Positions 17,198 to 25,417 of a stretch of 64,000 nucleotides of DNA are shown here, in pieces; within the stretch, counting starts at the first letter, position 1; each line of letters begins with the position of its first letter. The notes beneath the pieces were generated by a model that was not told the origin of the DNA, made no database searches, and saw only the letters and a program-made list of their open reading frames with translations. Origin of the DNA: Pararhodobacter oceanensis. GTDB lineage: Bacteria; Pseudomonadota; Alphaproteobacteria; Rhodobacterales; Rhodobacteraceae. A program made the translations under genes and the position numbers. The stretch is from NCBI RefSeq assembly GCF_003076755.1, contig NZ_QDKM01000001.1, positions 434,001 to 498,000 of the forward strand. The letters run 5' to 3'.

Positions 17198-17211
17198 AGT
17201 GCCGGTCAGCC

Positions 17212-18288
17212 CTAATTCTTGTCGCTCTCGGGCACCTGCGCAGGCGGCAGCACCACGGTGAACACCGCCCCCTGCCCCGGTTCGCTGGCCACCCTGAGCC
17301 GCCCGCGATGGCGGTTGAGGATATGTTTCACAATCGCCAGCCCCAGCCCCGAGCCGCCCAATTCGCGGCTGCGGTGGCTGTCGGCGCGGTAGAATCGCTC
17401 GGTCAGGCGCGGCAGATGGATCGGATCAATCCCCGGCCCATGATCGCGCACCGTGACCGCTATGGCAGGGCCGCGCAGCACCGGATCATGGGGCAGGTTT
17501 TGCACCGAAATCTCCACCCGCTGGTCGGCACCGCCGTATTTGACCGCGTTCTCCACCAGATTGGTAAACACCTGCAGCAATTGATCGGAATCTCCGGTGA
17601 TCCAGAGCGGCGCCTCAGGCGGCGTATACTGCAGGTCAACGCGGTTCTCGCGCGCCAAGGGATCAAGGTTGGCCAGCACGCTTTGCAACACGCGGCGCAG
17701 ATCCAGCCGTGTGGTCGGGCGTAGCCTGCCATCGGCCTCGACACGGCTGAGCGACAACAGCCCCGCGACCAGCCGGTTCATCCGCTCGGCCTCGCTGGCC
17801 ATAATGCCCAAGAACCGCTCGCGCGCCTTGGCATCCTCTCGCGCCGGACCGCGCAGGGTCTCGATGAAACCGATCAATCCGGTCAGCGGCGTGCGCAATT
17901 CATGGCTGACATTGGCGACGAAATCGCGGCGCATCTGCTCGGCTTGGGCCAATGCGGTGGCGTTTTCAAAGCTGAGCAATATCAGATCGCTGCCCGCAAT
18001 CGCATGAATATGCACGTCGTAATGCATCTCGCTGCCGCTATCGACGATCTGGTAAGAGACATCGCGCGGCACCTGATCCTGCAAGCAGTGCTCCACCGCC
18101 TCGACCAGTTTGGGATGACGCAATCCGGTGGTGAAATGCCGCCCGAGGCAGGCCGCCCCCAAGAGCGCCGCGCCGCGCGGGTTCATCGCTTCGACCTTCT
18201 GCGTCGGACCAATGACCAGCGCCGGCAATGGCACGGCGGCGATCAGCGCCTCGACCTCTGCACATGTGCCCTTCTCCACGCCGCCCAC
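17212..18288 (-). CDS. phoR: Phosphate sensor histidine kinase PhoR
   Basis: A 358-residue kinase with a PAS-like domain (residues about 10-105), a dimerisation/phospho-acceptor helix with FVANVSHELRTPLTGLIG (H about 129), and a complete ATP domain: N-box FTNLVENAVKYGG, GPGI in RDHGPGIDPIHL, and G2 GSGLGLAIVKHI. It phosphorylates PhoB. No hydrophobic helices precede the PAS domain, so unlike enterobacterial PhoR it seems soluble or associated through partners. The start is a GTG; a second GTG nine bases on has a better GAGAGGTG site in front. It begins almost at the stop of the XRE-cupin gene, so both may be on one message. The Pho box comes right after. Confidence 0.9.
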   Translation of the reverse strand: MGGVEKGTCAEVEALIAAVPLPALVIGPTQKVEAMNPRGAALLGAACLGRHFTTGLRHPKLVEAVEHCLQDQVPRDVSYQIVDSGSEMHYDVHIHAIAGSDLILLSFENATALAQAEQMRRDFVANVSHELRTPLTGLIGFIETLRGPAREDAKARERFLGIMASEAERMNRLVAGLLSLSRVEADGRLRPTTRLDLRRVLQSVLANLDPLARENRVDLQYTPPEAPLWITGDSDQLLQVFTNLVENAVKYGGADQRVEISVQNLPHDPVLRGPAIAVTVRDHGPGIDPIHLPRLTERFYRADSHRSRELGGSGLGLAIVKHILNRHRGRLRVASEPGQGAVFTVVLPPAQVPESDKN

Positions 18289-18291
18289 CTC

Positions 18292-18939
18292 TCAGACCCT
18301 CGACCCAGAGGCGTCGGCAGGTGCGGGCTCGGTGGTGTCCGGCTCGGTGCAGACCACCAGAATGCGCGCGTCCTGCGCCCCCGCCGAAGCATAGAGATGC
18401 CCGCGCGAGCTGTCCAAATAGAGGCTGTCGCCTTGGCGCAAAGTGACCGGCGCCTTACCCTCGGCAAACACCGTGATCGCGCCTTCGAGCACGATCAGGA
18501 ATTCCTGACCGGGATGGCGCACGAAGTCATCGAAGTCCTTGAGATCATGCGCTTTCAATGTCCCCATCATCGGCACCATCGCCTTGTTGCGGATTTCGGG
18601 GAACAGCATCTCATAGACGTAATTCGGGGTCTCCTGCCGCTTGAACTCACCCTTGGCGGCGACCGCGAAACTGCCCGGCGCGAAACTGGTGCCATCGGGG
18701 GTGAAGAGTTCGGCCATATCCACCCCGATGCCGCGCGCCAATTGCAACATCCGGTCATAGGTCAGCGACATCAACCCGCGCTCGGCTTTGGAAAGCGTTG
18801 AGACCGCCAGCCCCGAACGCTCGGCCAATTCGCTAAGCGTCCAGCCACGATCACGGCGCAACGCCCTGAGACGGCGGCCAAATTGGGCGCGCTCGCTGTC
18901 GGGGTCATCGGCGGTTGGCGGCGGGGCGGCATATGTCAT
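18292..18939 (-). CDS. XRE-family regulator with C-terminal cupin
   Basis: A 215-residue protein with an N-terminal helix-turn-helix (about 20-75, including GWTLSELAERSGLAVSTLSK) and a C-terminal cupin barrel (about 130-200) ending HLYASAG and ILVVCTEP. Such PuuR/SutR-like regulators bind small carboxylates or amines in the cupin and control a neighbouring catabolic operon. The first ATG with a plausible context begins MTYAAPPPT; the frame is open for 80 codons upstream but overlaps the likely operator. It is divergent from the FAD oxidase/TRAP/M81 operon, with 117 bases between, which contain two similar palindromes. It most likely represses that operon and itself. Confidence 0.85.
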   Translation of the reverse strand: MTYAAPPPTADDPDSERAQFGRRLRALRRDRGWTLSELAERSGLAVSTLSKAERGLMSLTYDRMLQLARGIGVDMAELFTPDGTSFAPGSFAVAAKGEFKRQETPNYVYEMLFPEIRNKAMVPMMGTLKAHDLKDFDDFVRHPGQEFLIVLEGAITVFAEGKAPVTLRQGDSLYLDSSRGHLYASAGAQDARILVVCTEPDTTEPAPADASGSRV

Positions 18940-18976
18940 GCGGCGATCATAGCCTGCCGCCCGCCCTTCGCAATCG

Positions 18977-19016
18977 TTTTTCTTATCGGAAAAATTTGCC
19001 TTTCCAATACCGAAAA
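18977..19016. promoter_or_regulatory. Paired palindromic operators between XRE-cupin and FAD gene
   Basis: Two related palindromes: TTTTTCTTATCGGAAAAA and, 22 bases on, CTTTCCAATACCGAAAA. Both follow TTTYC-N5-SGAAAA. They fill the only gap between the regulator and the divergent operon and are spaced two helical turns apart, as expected for cooperative dimers of the cupin-type regulator. This assignment is inference. Confidence 0.55.
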
Positions 19017-19056
19017 TCGTGCTAGCGTGGCGGGGATGTAAAGGGTTTGGGACTCT

Positions 19057-20187
19057 ATGAACGGCGAGAAACGTGGAATTGTGGTGGTCGGCGCGGGGAT
19101 TGCGGGCGCATCGGTGGCGGCGGAACTGGCGCAGATGGGCCAAGATGTGCTGCTGCTCGAGCGCGAGGACCAGCCCGGCTATCACACCACGGGCCGCTCG
19201 GCGGCGATCTATGCGCCCAGCTACGGCCCGCCGGTGATCCGCGCACTGACCCGCGCCTCATGGCCCGCGTTCAACGCGCCCGCCACCGCCGACCGCCCGC
19301 ATCCGCTGCTGCGTCACCGCGATGTGTTGTTTGTCGCCCGCAAAGATCAAGCCGAGTCGCTGGCCGCCGAACAGGCCGCCGCCCCCGCCCTGCAGCCCCT
19401 GACGCCAGAGGGTGCGCGCGCCATGCTGCCGCTGTTTCACGCGGGCTATCTGGGCGGCGCTTTGCTGGACAGCGGCGCGGCGGATATTGATGTCGACGCG
19501 CTGCACCGGCAGTATCTGCGCGGGCTGGCGGCGCATGGTGGCGAGACGCGGCTGCGCACCGAGGTCACCGCGATAACGCGCGAGGGAGAGACCTGGCACC
19601 TGCAGACCAGCGCGGGGGAAATCAGCGCCGATATCGTGATCAACGCCGCTGGCGCTTGGGCCGATGATCTCGCCGCGCTGGCGGGCGTGGCGCAGATCGG
19701 TCTGGTGCCGAAACGCCGCACCGCGCTGCTGCTCACCCCGCCCGAGGGCCATGCGGTCGATGGTTGGCCGATGGTGGTCGATGTTGATGAGGAATTCTAC
19801 CTGCGCCCCGATGCCGGAAAACTGCTGGTCTCGCCCGCCGATGAAACCCCCTCGCCCGCCTGCGACGCGCAGCCCGACGAGATGGACGTGGCGATCTGCA
19901 TTGACCGCATCCAGACCGCCTTTGATCTGCCGGTGCGCCGGATTGACCATAAATGGGCCGGTTTGCGCTCGTTCGTGGCGGACAAGGTGCCGGTGGTCGG
20001 CTTTGCCCCCGATGCGCCGGGGTTCTTCTGGCTCGCTGGCCAGGGCGGATACGGCATCCAGAGCGCGCCTGCCTTGGCCCGCACCGCCGCCGCGCTCGCA
20101 CTGCACCGCGAGATCCCCGCTGATATCGAGGCCGAAGGCGTCACCGCCGAGGCACTGGCGCCCAACCGCGCGGGGCAGCGCGCATGA
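19057..20187 (+). CDS. FAD-dependent amine/D-amino acid oxidase family
   Basis: A 376-residue DAO-fold oxidoreductase. The N-terminus reads GIVVVGAGIAGASVAAEL then LLEREDQPG, a full FAD-binding fold; the HTTGRSAAIYAPSYG block resembles the glycine oxidase/NAD-independent dehydrogenase relatives, and the C-terminus FFWLAGQGGYGIQ contacts FAD. The likely role is oxidation of an amine, an imino acid or a D-amino acid, with transfer of electrons to O2 or a quinone. It is the first gene of the operon controlled by the divergent XRE-cupin regulator. Its last codons overlap the start of the TRAP large permease, so the enzyme substrate is probably what that transporter brings in. Confidence 0.83.
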   Translation: MNGEKRGIVVVGAGIAGASVAAELAQMGQDVLLLEREDQPGYHTTGRSAAIYAPSYGPPVIRALTRASWPAFNAPATADRPHPLLRHRDVLFVARKDQAESLAAEQAAAPALQPLTPEGARAMLPLFHAGYLGGALLDSGAADIDVDALHRQYLRGLAAHGGETRLRTEVTAITREGETWHLQTSAGEISADIVINAAGAWADDLAALAGVAQIGLVPKRRTALLLTPPEGHAVDGWPMVVDVDEEFYLRPDAGKLLVSPADETPSPACDAQPDEMDVAICIDRIQTAFDLPVRRIDHKWAGLRSFVADKVPVVGFAPDAPGFFWLAGQGGYGIQSAPALARTAAALALHREIPADIEAEGVTAEALAPNRAGQRA

Positions 20188-21470
20188 TCTGGGCCGCCCC
20201 CCTTCTGGGCGCACTCTTGCTCGGCTCGGGGCTGGCGATTGCCTATGTCGTTGGCGGCGCCACCGTGCTGGCGTTCTTCGCCGCCGGACAAGAGCGCTAT
20301 CTGGCGATCCTGCCGCAGCAGATTTTCTCGAAGATTGATGTGTTCGCGCTGATGGCGATGCCGCTGTTTATCCTCGCCGGTGAGGTGATGAACCGTGGCG
20401 GCGTCACGCGGGTGTTGATCCGGCTGGCGATGGCGATGGTCGGGCGGGTGCGCGGCGGGCTCGGGCATGTGAATGTGCTCACGTCGGTGTTTTTCGCCGG
20501 TATCTCCGGCTCGGCGGTGGCCGATAGCGCGGCGGTGTCGAACACGCTGGTGCCGGCGATGACCGAACAGGGCTATAAACTGCCCTATGCCGGCGCGATC
20601 ACCGCCGCCTCCTCGATCATCGGCCCGATTGTGCCGCCCTCGATCATCATGATTTTCTACGGCGCGCTCATGGGCACCTCGGTGACCGCGCTGTTCATCG
20701 CGGGGCTGATCCCCGGACTGATTCTGGCCGTGGCGCTGATGGCGGTGAACAGTTTCTACGCATGGCGCGACGATCACCCGCGGCTTGCGCGCGAGGACGT
20801 GCCGCCGTTCTTTCCGACCCTGTTGCGGGCAGTTCCGGCGCTGAGCATTCCGATGATCATCGTCGGCGGCATCGTCTTGGGCTGGATGACCCCGACCGAA
20901 GCCGCCGCCGTCGCGGTGGTCGCGGCGACGCTGGCGGGGATGTTCTACGAGCGGCTGGCAATGGGCGAATTGCTCCTCGCGCTGCGCCGCACGGCGATGC
21001 TCTCGGGCTCGATTTTCATGATCATCGCGGCGGTCTCCGCACTTGGTTATCTCGGTGCGCTCGAGCGTCTGCCCGAAGCGATCGCCAGCACGGTCACCGA
21101 ATTGGGCCTCGGGCCACTGGAATATATGATCCTGCTCAATGTGATCTTTCTGATCTCGGGCATGTTTCTCGATATCCCCGTCGCCTTGGCGCTCTTGGTG
21201 CCGCTCTTGGCGCCGGTGGCCATCGCGCAGGGGGCCGATCCGGTGCATCTGGGCATAATTGTCTGTTTCAACCTGTCGCTGGGCCTGATCTCGCCGCCCT
21301 TGGGCGCCTGCCTCTTGGTGGTCTCGACGGTGACGGGGGCGAATTACTGGGCGCTGGCGCGGGCGGTGCTGCCGTTTCTACTGATCCAGATCGCGGTTCT
21401 GGCGCTCTTGGTCGCAGTGCCGGACCTGACGCTCTGGCTGCCCCGCACCATGGGTCTGATCGCGCAATGA
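20184..21470 (+). CDS. TRAP transporter large permease (DctM)
   Basis: A 428-residue inner-membrane protein with about 12 hydrophobic helices, the normal size for DctM. Signature blocks are SGSAVADSAAVSNTLVPAM and SSIIGPIVPPSIIMIFYGAL near the first re-entrant half, and LGLISPPLGACLLVVST in the second. It uses sodium to drive uptake of organic acids, amino acids or related solutes bound by DctP. ATG overlaps the FAD oxidase stop. The gene order here is dctM-dctP-dctQ, with the large subunit first rather than last. Confidence 0.93.
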   Translation: MIWAAPLLGALLLGSGLAIAYVVGGATVLAFFAAGQERYLAILPQQIFSKIDVFALMAMPLFILAGEVMNRGGVTRVLIRLAMAMVGRVRGGLGHVNVLTSVFFAGISGSAVADSAAVSNTLVPAMTEQGYKLPYAGAITAASSIIGPIVPPSIIMIFYGALMGTSVTALFIAGLIPGLILAVALMAVNSFYAWRDDHPRLAREDVPPFFPTLLRAVPALSIPMIIVGGIVLGWMTPTEAAAVAVVAATLAGMFYERLAMGELLLALRRTAMLSGSIFMIIAAVSALGYLGALERLPEAIASTVTELGLGPLEYMILLNVIFLISGMFLDIPVALALLVPLLAPVAIAQGADPVHLGIIVCFNLSLGLISPPLGACLLVVSTVTGANYWALARAVLPFLLIQIAVLALLVAVPDLTLWLPRTMGLIAQ

Positions 21471-21473
21471 CCG

Positions 21474-21513
21474 AAATTAACCACGACCCAACCAAATTAA
21501 CCACAACCAACGA
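21474..21513 (+). repeat. Tandem 20-bp repeat ahead of dctP
   Basis: AAATTAACCACGACCCAACC is followed directly by AAATTAACCACAACCAACGA; 16 of 20 positions match. It fills most of the gap between dctM and dctP, is unusually AT-rich for this window, and leads into the GGAGGA ribosome site of dctP. It may be unstructured leader that helps raise DctP translation. Confidence 0.6.
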
Positions 21514-21531
21514 TAAACCGGGAGGAAGACT

Positions 21532-22506
21532 ATGACACCAACCACATTCCTGAAAGCCGCCGGACTTGCGGCGCTACTAGCCAGCGGCTCGGCGGCCTCG
21601 GCGCAGATCAAGATCGCGCTCGACAGCCCCGCCGATCTGGCCACCTCGGGCAGCTATGTCTGGGCGCATGCCTTTGCCACGCATCTCAATGAGAACGGCA
21701 TGGAGGCCGAGGAATACCAGCGCGGCGCGCTCGGCGGCGATGACGAGGTCTTCGATCAGGTCAGCCAAGGGCTGTTGGAAATCGGCATGTCGCCCCTGGG
21801 CATCGTCTCCTCGCTCGACACGCTGATCTACGGGCTGCGCCTGCCCTATTTCTTTGCCGATATCTCCGAGGTTGACCACGCGCTTTATGACAACGGTATG
21901 CTGGCCGCGATCAACGAAGGGCTCGACGGCACCGGCGTGCAGGTGCTGGCGGTGAACACCGTCGGACCGGCGACCGGCATTTTCAACACCCAGCGCGCGA
22001 TTTCCTCGATGGCGGATATGGAGGGGCTCAGGATGCGGGCCCTCGATGAAAGCCAGATCGAGCTTTACGCCGCTTGGGGCTCGACTGGCACCATCGTCAG
22101 CTGGGCGGAAGTGCCCAACGCGCTGCAAACCGGCGTGGCGGATGGCTATCTGAACCCCTCCTTCGTGCCGCTGCTCTTTGGCCACACCGAGTTCATCAAG
22201 CATTTCACGCCCGCGCAAATCTCGCCCTCCTTGCGCATCACCATCGTCTCGGAAGACTGGTATGACGGGCTCAGCGATGATGAGCGCGCCACCGTCGATG
22301 CCGCCGCCGATGCGGGCAACGCCGCCAACCGCGCATGGCTCGCGGCGCAAACCGGCGTGACCGATCAATTGGTCGCCGCCGGGGTGGAGATCACCGAACT
22401 GTCGGATGAGGCGCGCGCCGAATTCCAAGCGGCATCCGAGACCACCTACGGCGCGATTGTCGACGAAGAGCAGCTTGCCGCGTGGCAGGCCGCGCGCGAC
22501 AACTAA
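21532..22506 (+). CDS. TRAP transporter solute-binding protein (DctP)
   Basis: A 324-residue periplasmic protein with a signal peptide ending in SAASA at about residue 24, then QIKIALDSPADLAT. It keeps the DctP layout: the region LEIGMSPLGIVSSLD, and the MRALDESQIELYAAWGSTGT segment in which the arginine (R in GLRMRA) would bind the carboxylate of the ligand, followed by WAEVPNALQTGVADG, the family signature. A perfect GGAGGA lies six bases before the ATG. The arginine suggests a carboxylate-bearing substrate; the identity is unknown. Confidence 0.9.
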   Translation: MTPTTFLKAAGLAALLASGSAASAQIKIALDSPADLATSGSYVWAHAFATHLNENGMEAEEYQRGALGGDDEVFDQVSQGLLEIGMSPLGIVSSLDTLIYGLRLPYFFADISEVDHALYDNGMLAAINEGLDGTGVQVLAVNTVGPATGIFNTQRAISSMADMEGLRMRALDESQIELYAAWGSTGTIVSWAEVPNALQTGVADGYLNPSFVPLLFGHTEFIKHFTPAQISPSLRITIVSEDWYDGLSDDERATVDAAADAGNAANRAWLAAQTGVTDQLVAAGVEITELSDEARAEFQAASETTYGAIVDEEQLAAWQAARDN

Positions 22507-22526
22507 GACGGCAAAGGACGCGCGCG

Positions 22527-23063
22527 ATGATCCGCAAGATTGCCACAGGGCTCGACCGCCTCTCGGCCACGCTGAACACCATCGCCCTTTGGGGTGCGGT
22601 GCTGGCGGTGCTGGTGATGGTCTTTGCCGCCGGCTGGCAGGTCATCGCGCGCTACGTCTTTGCCGCCCCGCCGATCTGGACCGAAGAACTGGCGCGCCGC
22701 GCTATGGTCTGGGCGGGGATGCTGGGCGCCTCGGCGGCCTATTACGCGCGCGCCGACCCCTCGCTGTTTCCGCAAGCGGCGGCGATCAAGGGCCGCCTCG
22801 GCAACATCCTGTCGCTGATCCGCGCCACCGGCGTGCTGATGTTCGCCCTGCCGGTGATCTGGTTCAGCCTCTATGGCCCCAATATGAACCTCGCGCGTGG
22901 CTTTCTTGGCCGCAGCCTGTCGCGCACCGCCGAGATGATCCCGCTGCCGATGATCTTTTTCACCGCCGCCGTGCCGCTGGCTTTCGCATTAATCGTGCTG
23001 CATCTGACCGCGCGGCTGGCCATGCAACTTAGCGGCGCCGATACAGAAGACCCGAAATCATGA
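22527..23063 (+). CDS. TRAP transporter small permease (DctQ)
   Basis: A 178-residue membrane protein with four hydrophobic helices. The conserved block WQVIARYVFAAPPIWTEELA and the following RRAMVWAGMLGASAAYY is the DctQ signature. It joins DctM as the membrane domain of the TRAP importer. AAAGGA precedes the ATG by about nine bases. It overlaps the start of the M81 peptidase gene by four bases, placing uptake and hydrolysis in one transcript. Confidence 0.9.
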   Translation: MIRKIATGLDRLSATLNTIALWGAVLAVLVMVFAAGWQVIARYVFAAPPIWTEELARRAMVWAGMLGASAAYYARADPSLFPQAAAIKGRLGNILSLIRATGVLMFALPVIWFSLYGPNMNLARGFLGRSLSRTAEMIPLPMIFFTAAVPLAFALIVLHLTARLAMQLSGADTEDPKS

Positions 23064-24535
23064 AGACATTCATCGCCTGTCTGGCCACCGAAACCAACTC
23101 TTTCTCGCCGCTGCCCACCGGCATCGCCGCGTTTGAGGAGGGCCATATCCACCACGGCACCGCCACCAAATCGCCGCCGGTCTATTGGACCGGTGCGCTG
23201 CGGCTCTGGCGCGACGCCGCCGAGGCGCGCGGCTGGCCGGTCACCGAGAGCCTCGCCGCCTTCGCCCAGCCCGGCGGGCTGACGGTGCGCAAGGTCTATG
23301 AGGATTTTCGTGACGAGATCATCAAGGATCTGCAAGCCGCGATGCCGGTGGATATGATCTTGCTGCAACTGCACGGCGCGATGATCGCCGATGGCTACCC
23401 CGATTGCGAAGGCGATCTGATTGCCCGTCTGCGCGAGATCGCGCCCGAGGCCAAGATCGGCGCGCTTTTGGACCCGCATTGCCATCTGACCGAGGCGATG
23501 CTGACTAAGGCCGACGCGCTGATCTGCTTCAAGGAATATCCGCATATCGACGTGCTTGAACGCGGCGCGGAATTGTTCACCCTGATCGCCGACGCCGCCG
23601 AGGGCAAGATCCAACCAGTGATGCGCGATTACGACTGCCGGATCATCATGGCGATGCCGACGCCCGAGGGGCCGATGCGCGACTACGTTGACGCGATGTC
23701 CGCGCGTGAGGCCGAGGCGGGTGTGTTGTCGCTGTCTCTGGCGCATGGCTTCCCTTGGGGCGACCATGAGCGCACCGGCGCCCGCGCGCTGGCGATCACC
23801 GATGGCGATGCGGCGCTGGCCGAGACCATGGCCCGCGAGTTGGGCGAGAAACTCTGGCGCGAGAAAGAGGCGATCTTTCAGGAGGTCCTGACCATCGACG
23901 AAGCACTTGATGCGGCAGCGGGGCATAACGACGGGCCGATTGTGCTGGCCGATATGTCCGACAATGCCGGTGGCGGCGCGCCTTCGGATTCGACCTTCCT
24001 CTTGCGCGCGATCCTTGACCGTGGACTGACCTCGGTGGCCTCGGGGATCTATTGGGATCCGGTGGTCGTGCAGCTCTGCACCGAGATCGGCGAAGGCGCG
24101 ACATTGCCGGTGCGTCTGGGCGGGAAATCCGGGCCAATGTCAGGCGATCCTCTGGATCTGGTGGTGACGATCAAGCGCATCGCCACTGGCCTGACCCAGC
24201 GTTTTGGCAGCCTGCCCGCGGCGCTGGGCACGATGGTCTGGCTCTCGGTGGACGCGGGCACCGGCAATGCCGATGACAACATTGATCTGGTGGTCAATGA
24301 CACCCGCACCCAGACATTTCATCCCGAGGCGTTCACCCAATTGGGCATTGATCTGGGCCGCAAACGGCATCTCTGCGTGAAGTCCTCAAACCACTACCGC
24401 GCAGGCTTTGCACCGATTGCCAGCGTGATCATTCCGATTGCGACACCGGGGGCGATCACCCCGGATTTCAAAGCCATCCCCTACACCAAGCGCGCGCCCA
24501 ACTATTGGCCGAAAATCGAGGATCCTTTCGCATGA
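23060..24535 (+). CDS. M81 family metallopeptidase (MlrC-like)
   Basis: A 491-residue protein of the microcystinase C/MlrC family. The start MKTFIACLATETNSFSPLPT is diagnostic. Zinc is expected to be held by the LHGAM and LDPHCHLT segments (the latter near 138-145), and by a later histidine. The C-terminal domain has VKSSNHYRAGFAP. MlrC opens small linear peptides made from microcystin in sphingomonads, but most homologues are of unknown function and occur in Rhodobacterales beside peptide or TRAP uptake genes. No MlrA, MlrB or MlrD is present. Translation is coupled to DctQ and to the next hydrolase by 4-base overlaps, so it probably cleaves the solute imported by the TRAP system. Confidence 0.87.
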   Translation: MKTFIACLATETNSFSPLPTGIAAFEEGHIHHGTATKSPPVYWTGALRLWRDAAEARGWPVTESLAAFAQPGGLTVRKVYEDFRDEIIKDLQAAMPVDMILLQLHGAMIADGYPDCEGDLIARLREIAPEAKIGALLDPHCHLTEAMLTKADALICFKEYPHIDVLERGAELFTLIADAAEGKIQPVMRDYDCRIIMAMPTPEGPMRDYVDAMSAREAEAGVLSLSLAHGFPWGDHERTGARALAITDGDAALAETMARELGEKLWREKEAIFQEVLTIDEALDAAAGHNDGPIVLADMSDNAGGGAPSDSTFLLRAILDRGLTSVASGIYWDPVVVQLCTEIGEGATLPVRLGGKSGPMSGDPLDLVVTIKRIATGLTQRFGSLPAALGTMVWLSVDAGTGNADDNIDLVVNDTRTQTFHPEAFTQLGIDLGRKRHLCVKSSNHYRAGFAPIASVIIPIATPGAITPDFKAIPYTKRAPNYWPKIEDPFA

Positions 24536-25401
24536 GCAACGCCCTGATGACCGCCCGCGACGCTTTCCTCGCGCAACACCCCGAGACCCGCGTTAACCTT
24601 GACGGGCGCGACTGGGGGCTGATCGACACCGGCGAGAGCGCAGGCAAAGACGCAGAGGTTTTTCTGTTTCTTCCCGGCACCTTGGGTCGCGCGGATGTGT
24701 TTTTTCACCAGATTGCCGCGCTGGCTCCGCATCGCCGCGTGCTTGCGGTCAGCTATCCGTCGTCCGGCGGGGTGCGCGAATGGGCGGAAGGATTAACCAC
24801 GCTCCTTGACCAGCTTGGCATCGCAAAGGTTGCGCTGCTCGGCTCGTCGCTTGGCGGCTATCTCGCGCAGTATTTTGCCGCCAAAGACCCCGCGCGCGTC
24901 ACCCATTTGTTTGCCGCCAATACGCTGCATTCCGTCGAGGGTGCCGACCAGCGCCCGCCCTATTCCTCGGACCTCTGGGCGGCGCCGATTGATGAGTTAC
25001 GCGCCGGTTTCGCCATGGGGATGAACGCCTGGAAAGCGGCGCATCCCGATCACGCCGAGATGGTCGACTTTCTGTTGACCGAAGCCGCTGGCCGCATCCC
25101 CGAAGCCGAATTGCGCGCCCGTCTTGATGCGATTAAAACCGGCCCCGAACTGCCGGCCCTCGCCAATACGGCGGCAAGCGCCACCACCATCGAGACGCTC
25201 GACGATCCGCTGATCCCGCCCGCCATGCGCGACGCGGTGCGCGCGCGCAATGCACCGGCCAAGGGCTTTCGGTTTATGTGGGGCGGGCATTTCCCCTATC
25301 TGCTGCGGCCCGAGCTTTATTCCAACCTGTTGTTGGCGCGTCTCGGGCTGGCGGAACTTTCCGGTGATTGGCAAGAGGTTGACGGGGTATGTCAGGCATA
25401 A
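24532..25401 (+). CDS. Alpha/beta hydrolase, maspardin-like
   Basis: A 289-residue alpha/beta hydrolase. FLPGTLGRADVFFHQI resembles the eukaryotic maspardin (SPG21) N-terminal block, and the nucleophile elbow is GSSLGGYLAQYFAA with S106. A late histidine in WGGHFPYL completes a likely triad. The ATG overlaps the M81 gene stop. The protein could cleave an ester or amide freed by the M81 peptidase or imported by the TRAP system, but no substrate is known. It ends the operon and converges on the RES toxin gene, 16 bases away. Confidence 0.78.
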   Translation: MSNALMTARDAFLAQHPETRVNLDGRDWGLIDTGESAGKDAEVFLFLPGTLGRADVFFHQIAALAPHRRVLAVSYPSSGGVREWAEGLTTLLDQLGIAKVALLGSSLGGYLAQYFAAKDPARVTHLFAANTLHSVEGADQRPPYSSDLWAAPIDELRAGFAMGMNAWKAAHPDHAEMVDFLLTEAAGRIPEAELRARLDAIKTGPELPALANTAASATTIETLDDPLIPPAMRDAVRARNAPAKGFRFMWGGHFPYLLRPELYSNLLLARLGLAELSGDWQEVDGVCQA

Positions 25402-25417
25402 CCGCGCCCTTCACCGT

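Noticed and set aside
23060-24535. A microcystin-degrading mlr cluster
   Set aside because: Only an MlrC-family protein is present; MlrA, MlrB and MlrD are missing and the neighbours are TRAP and oxidase genes.
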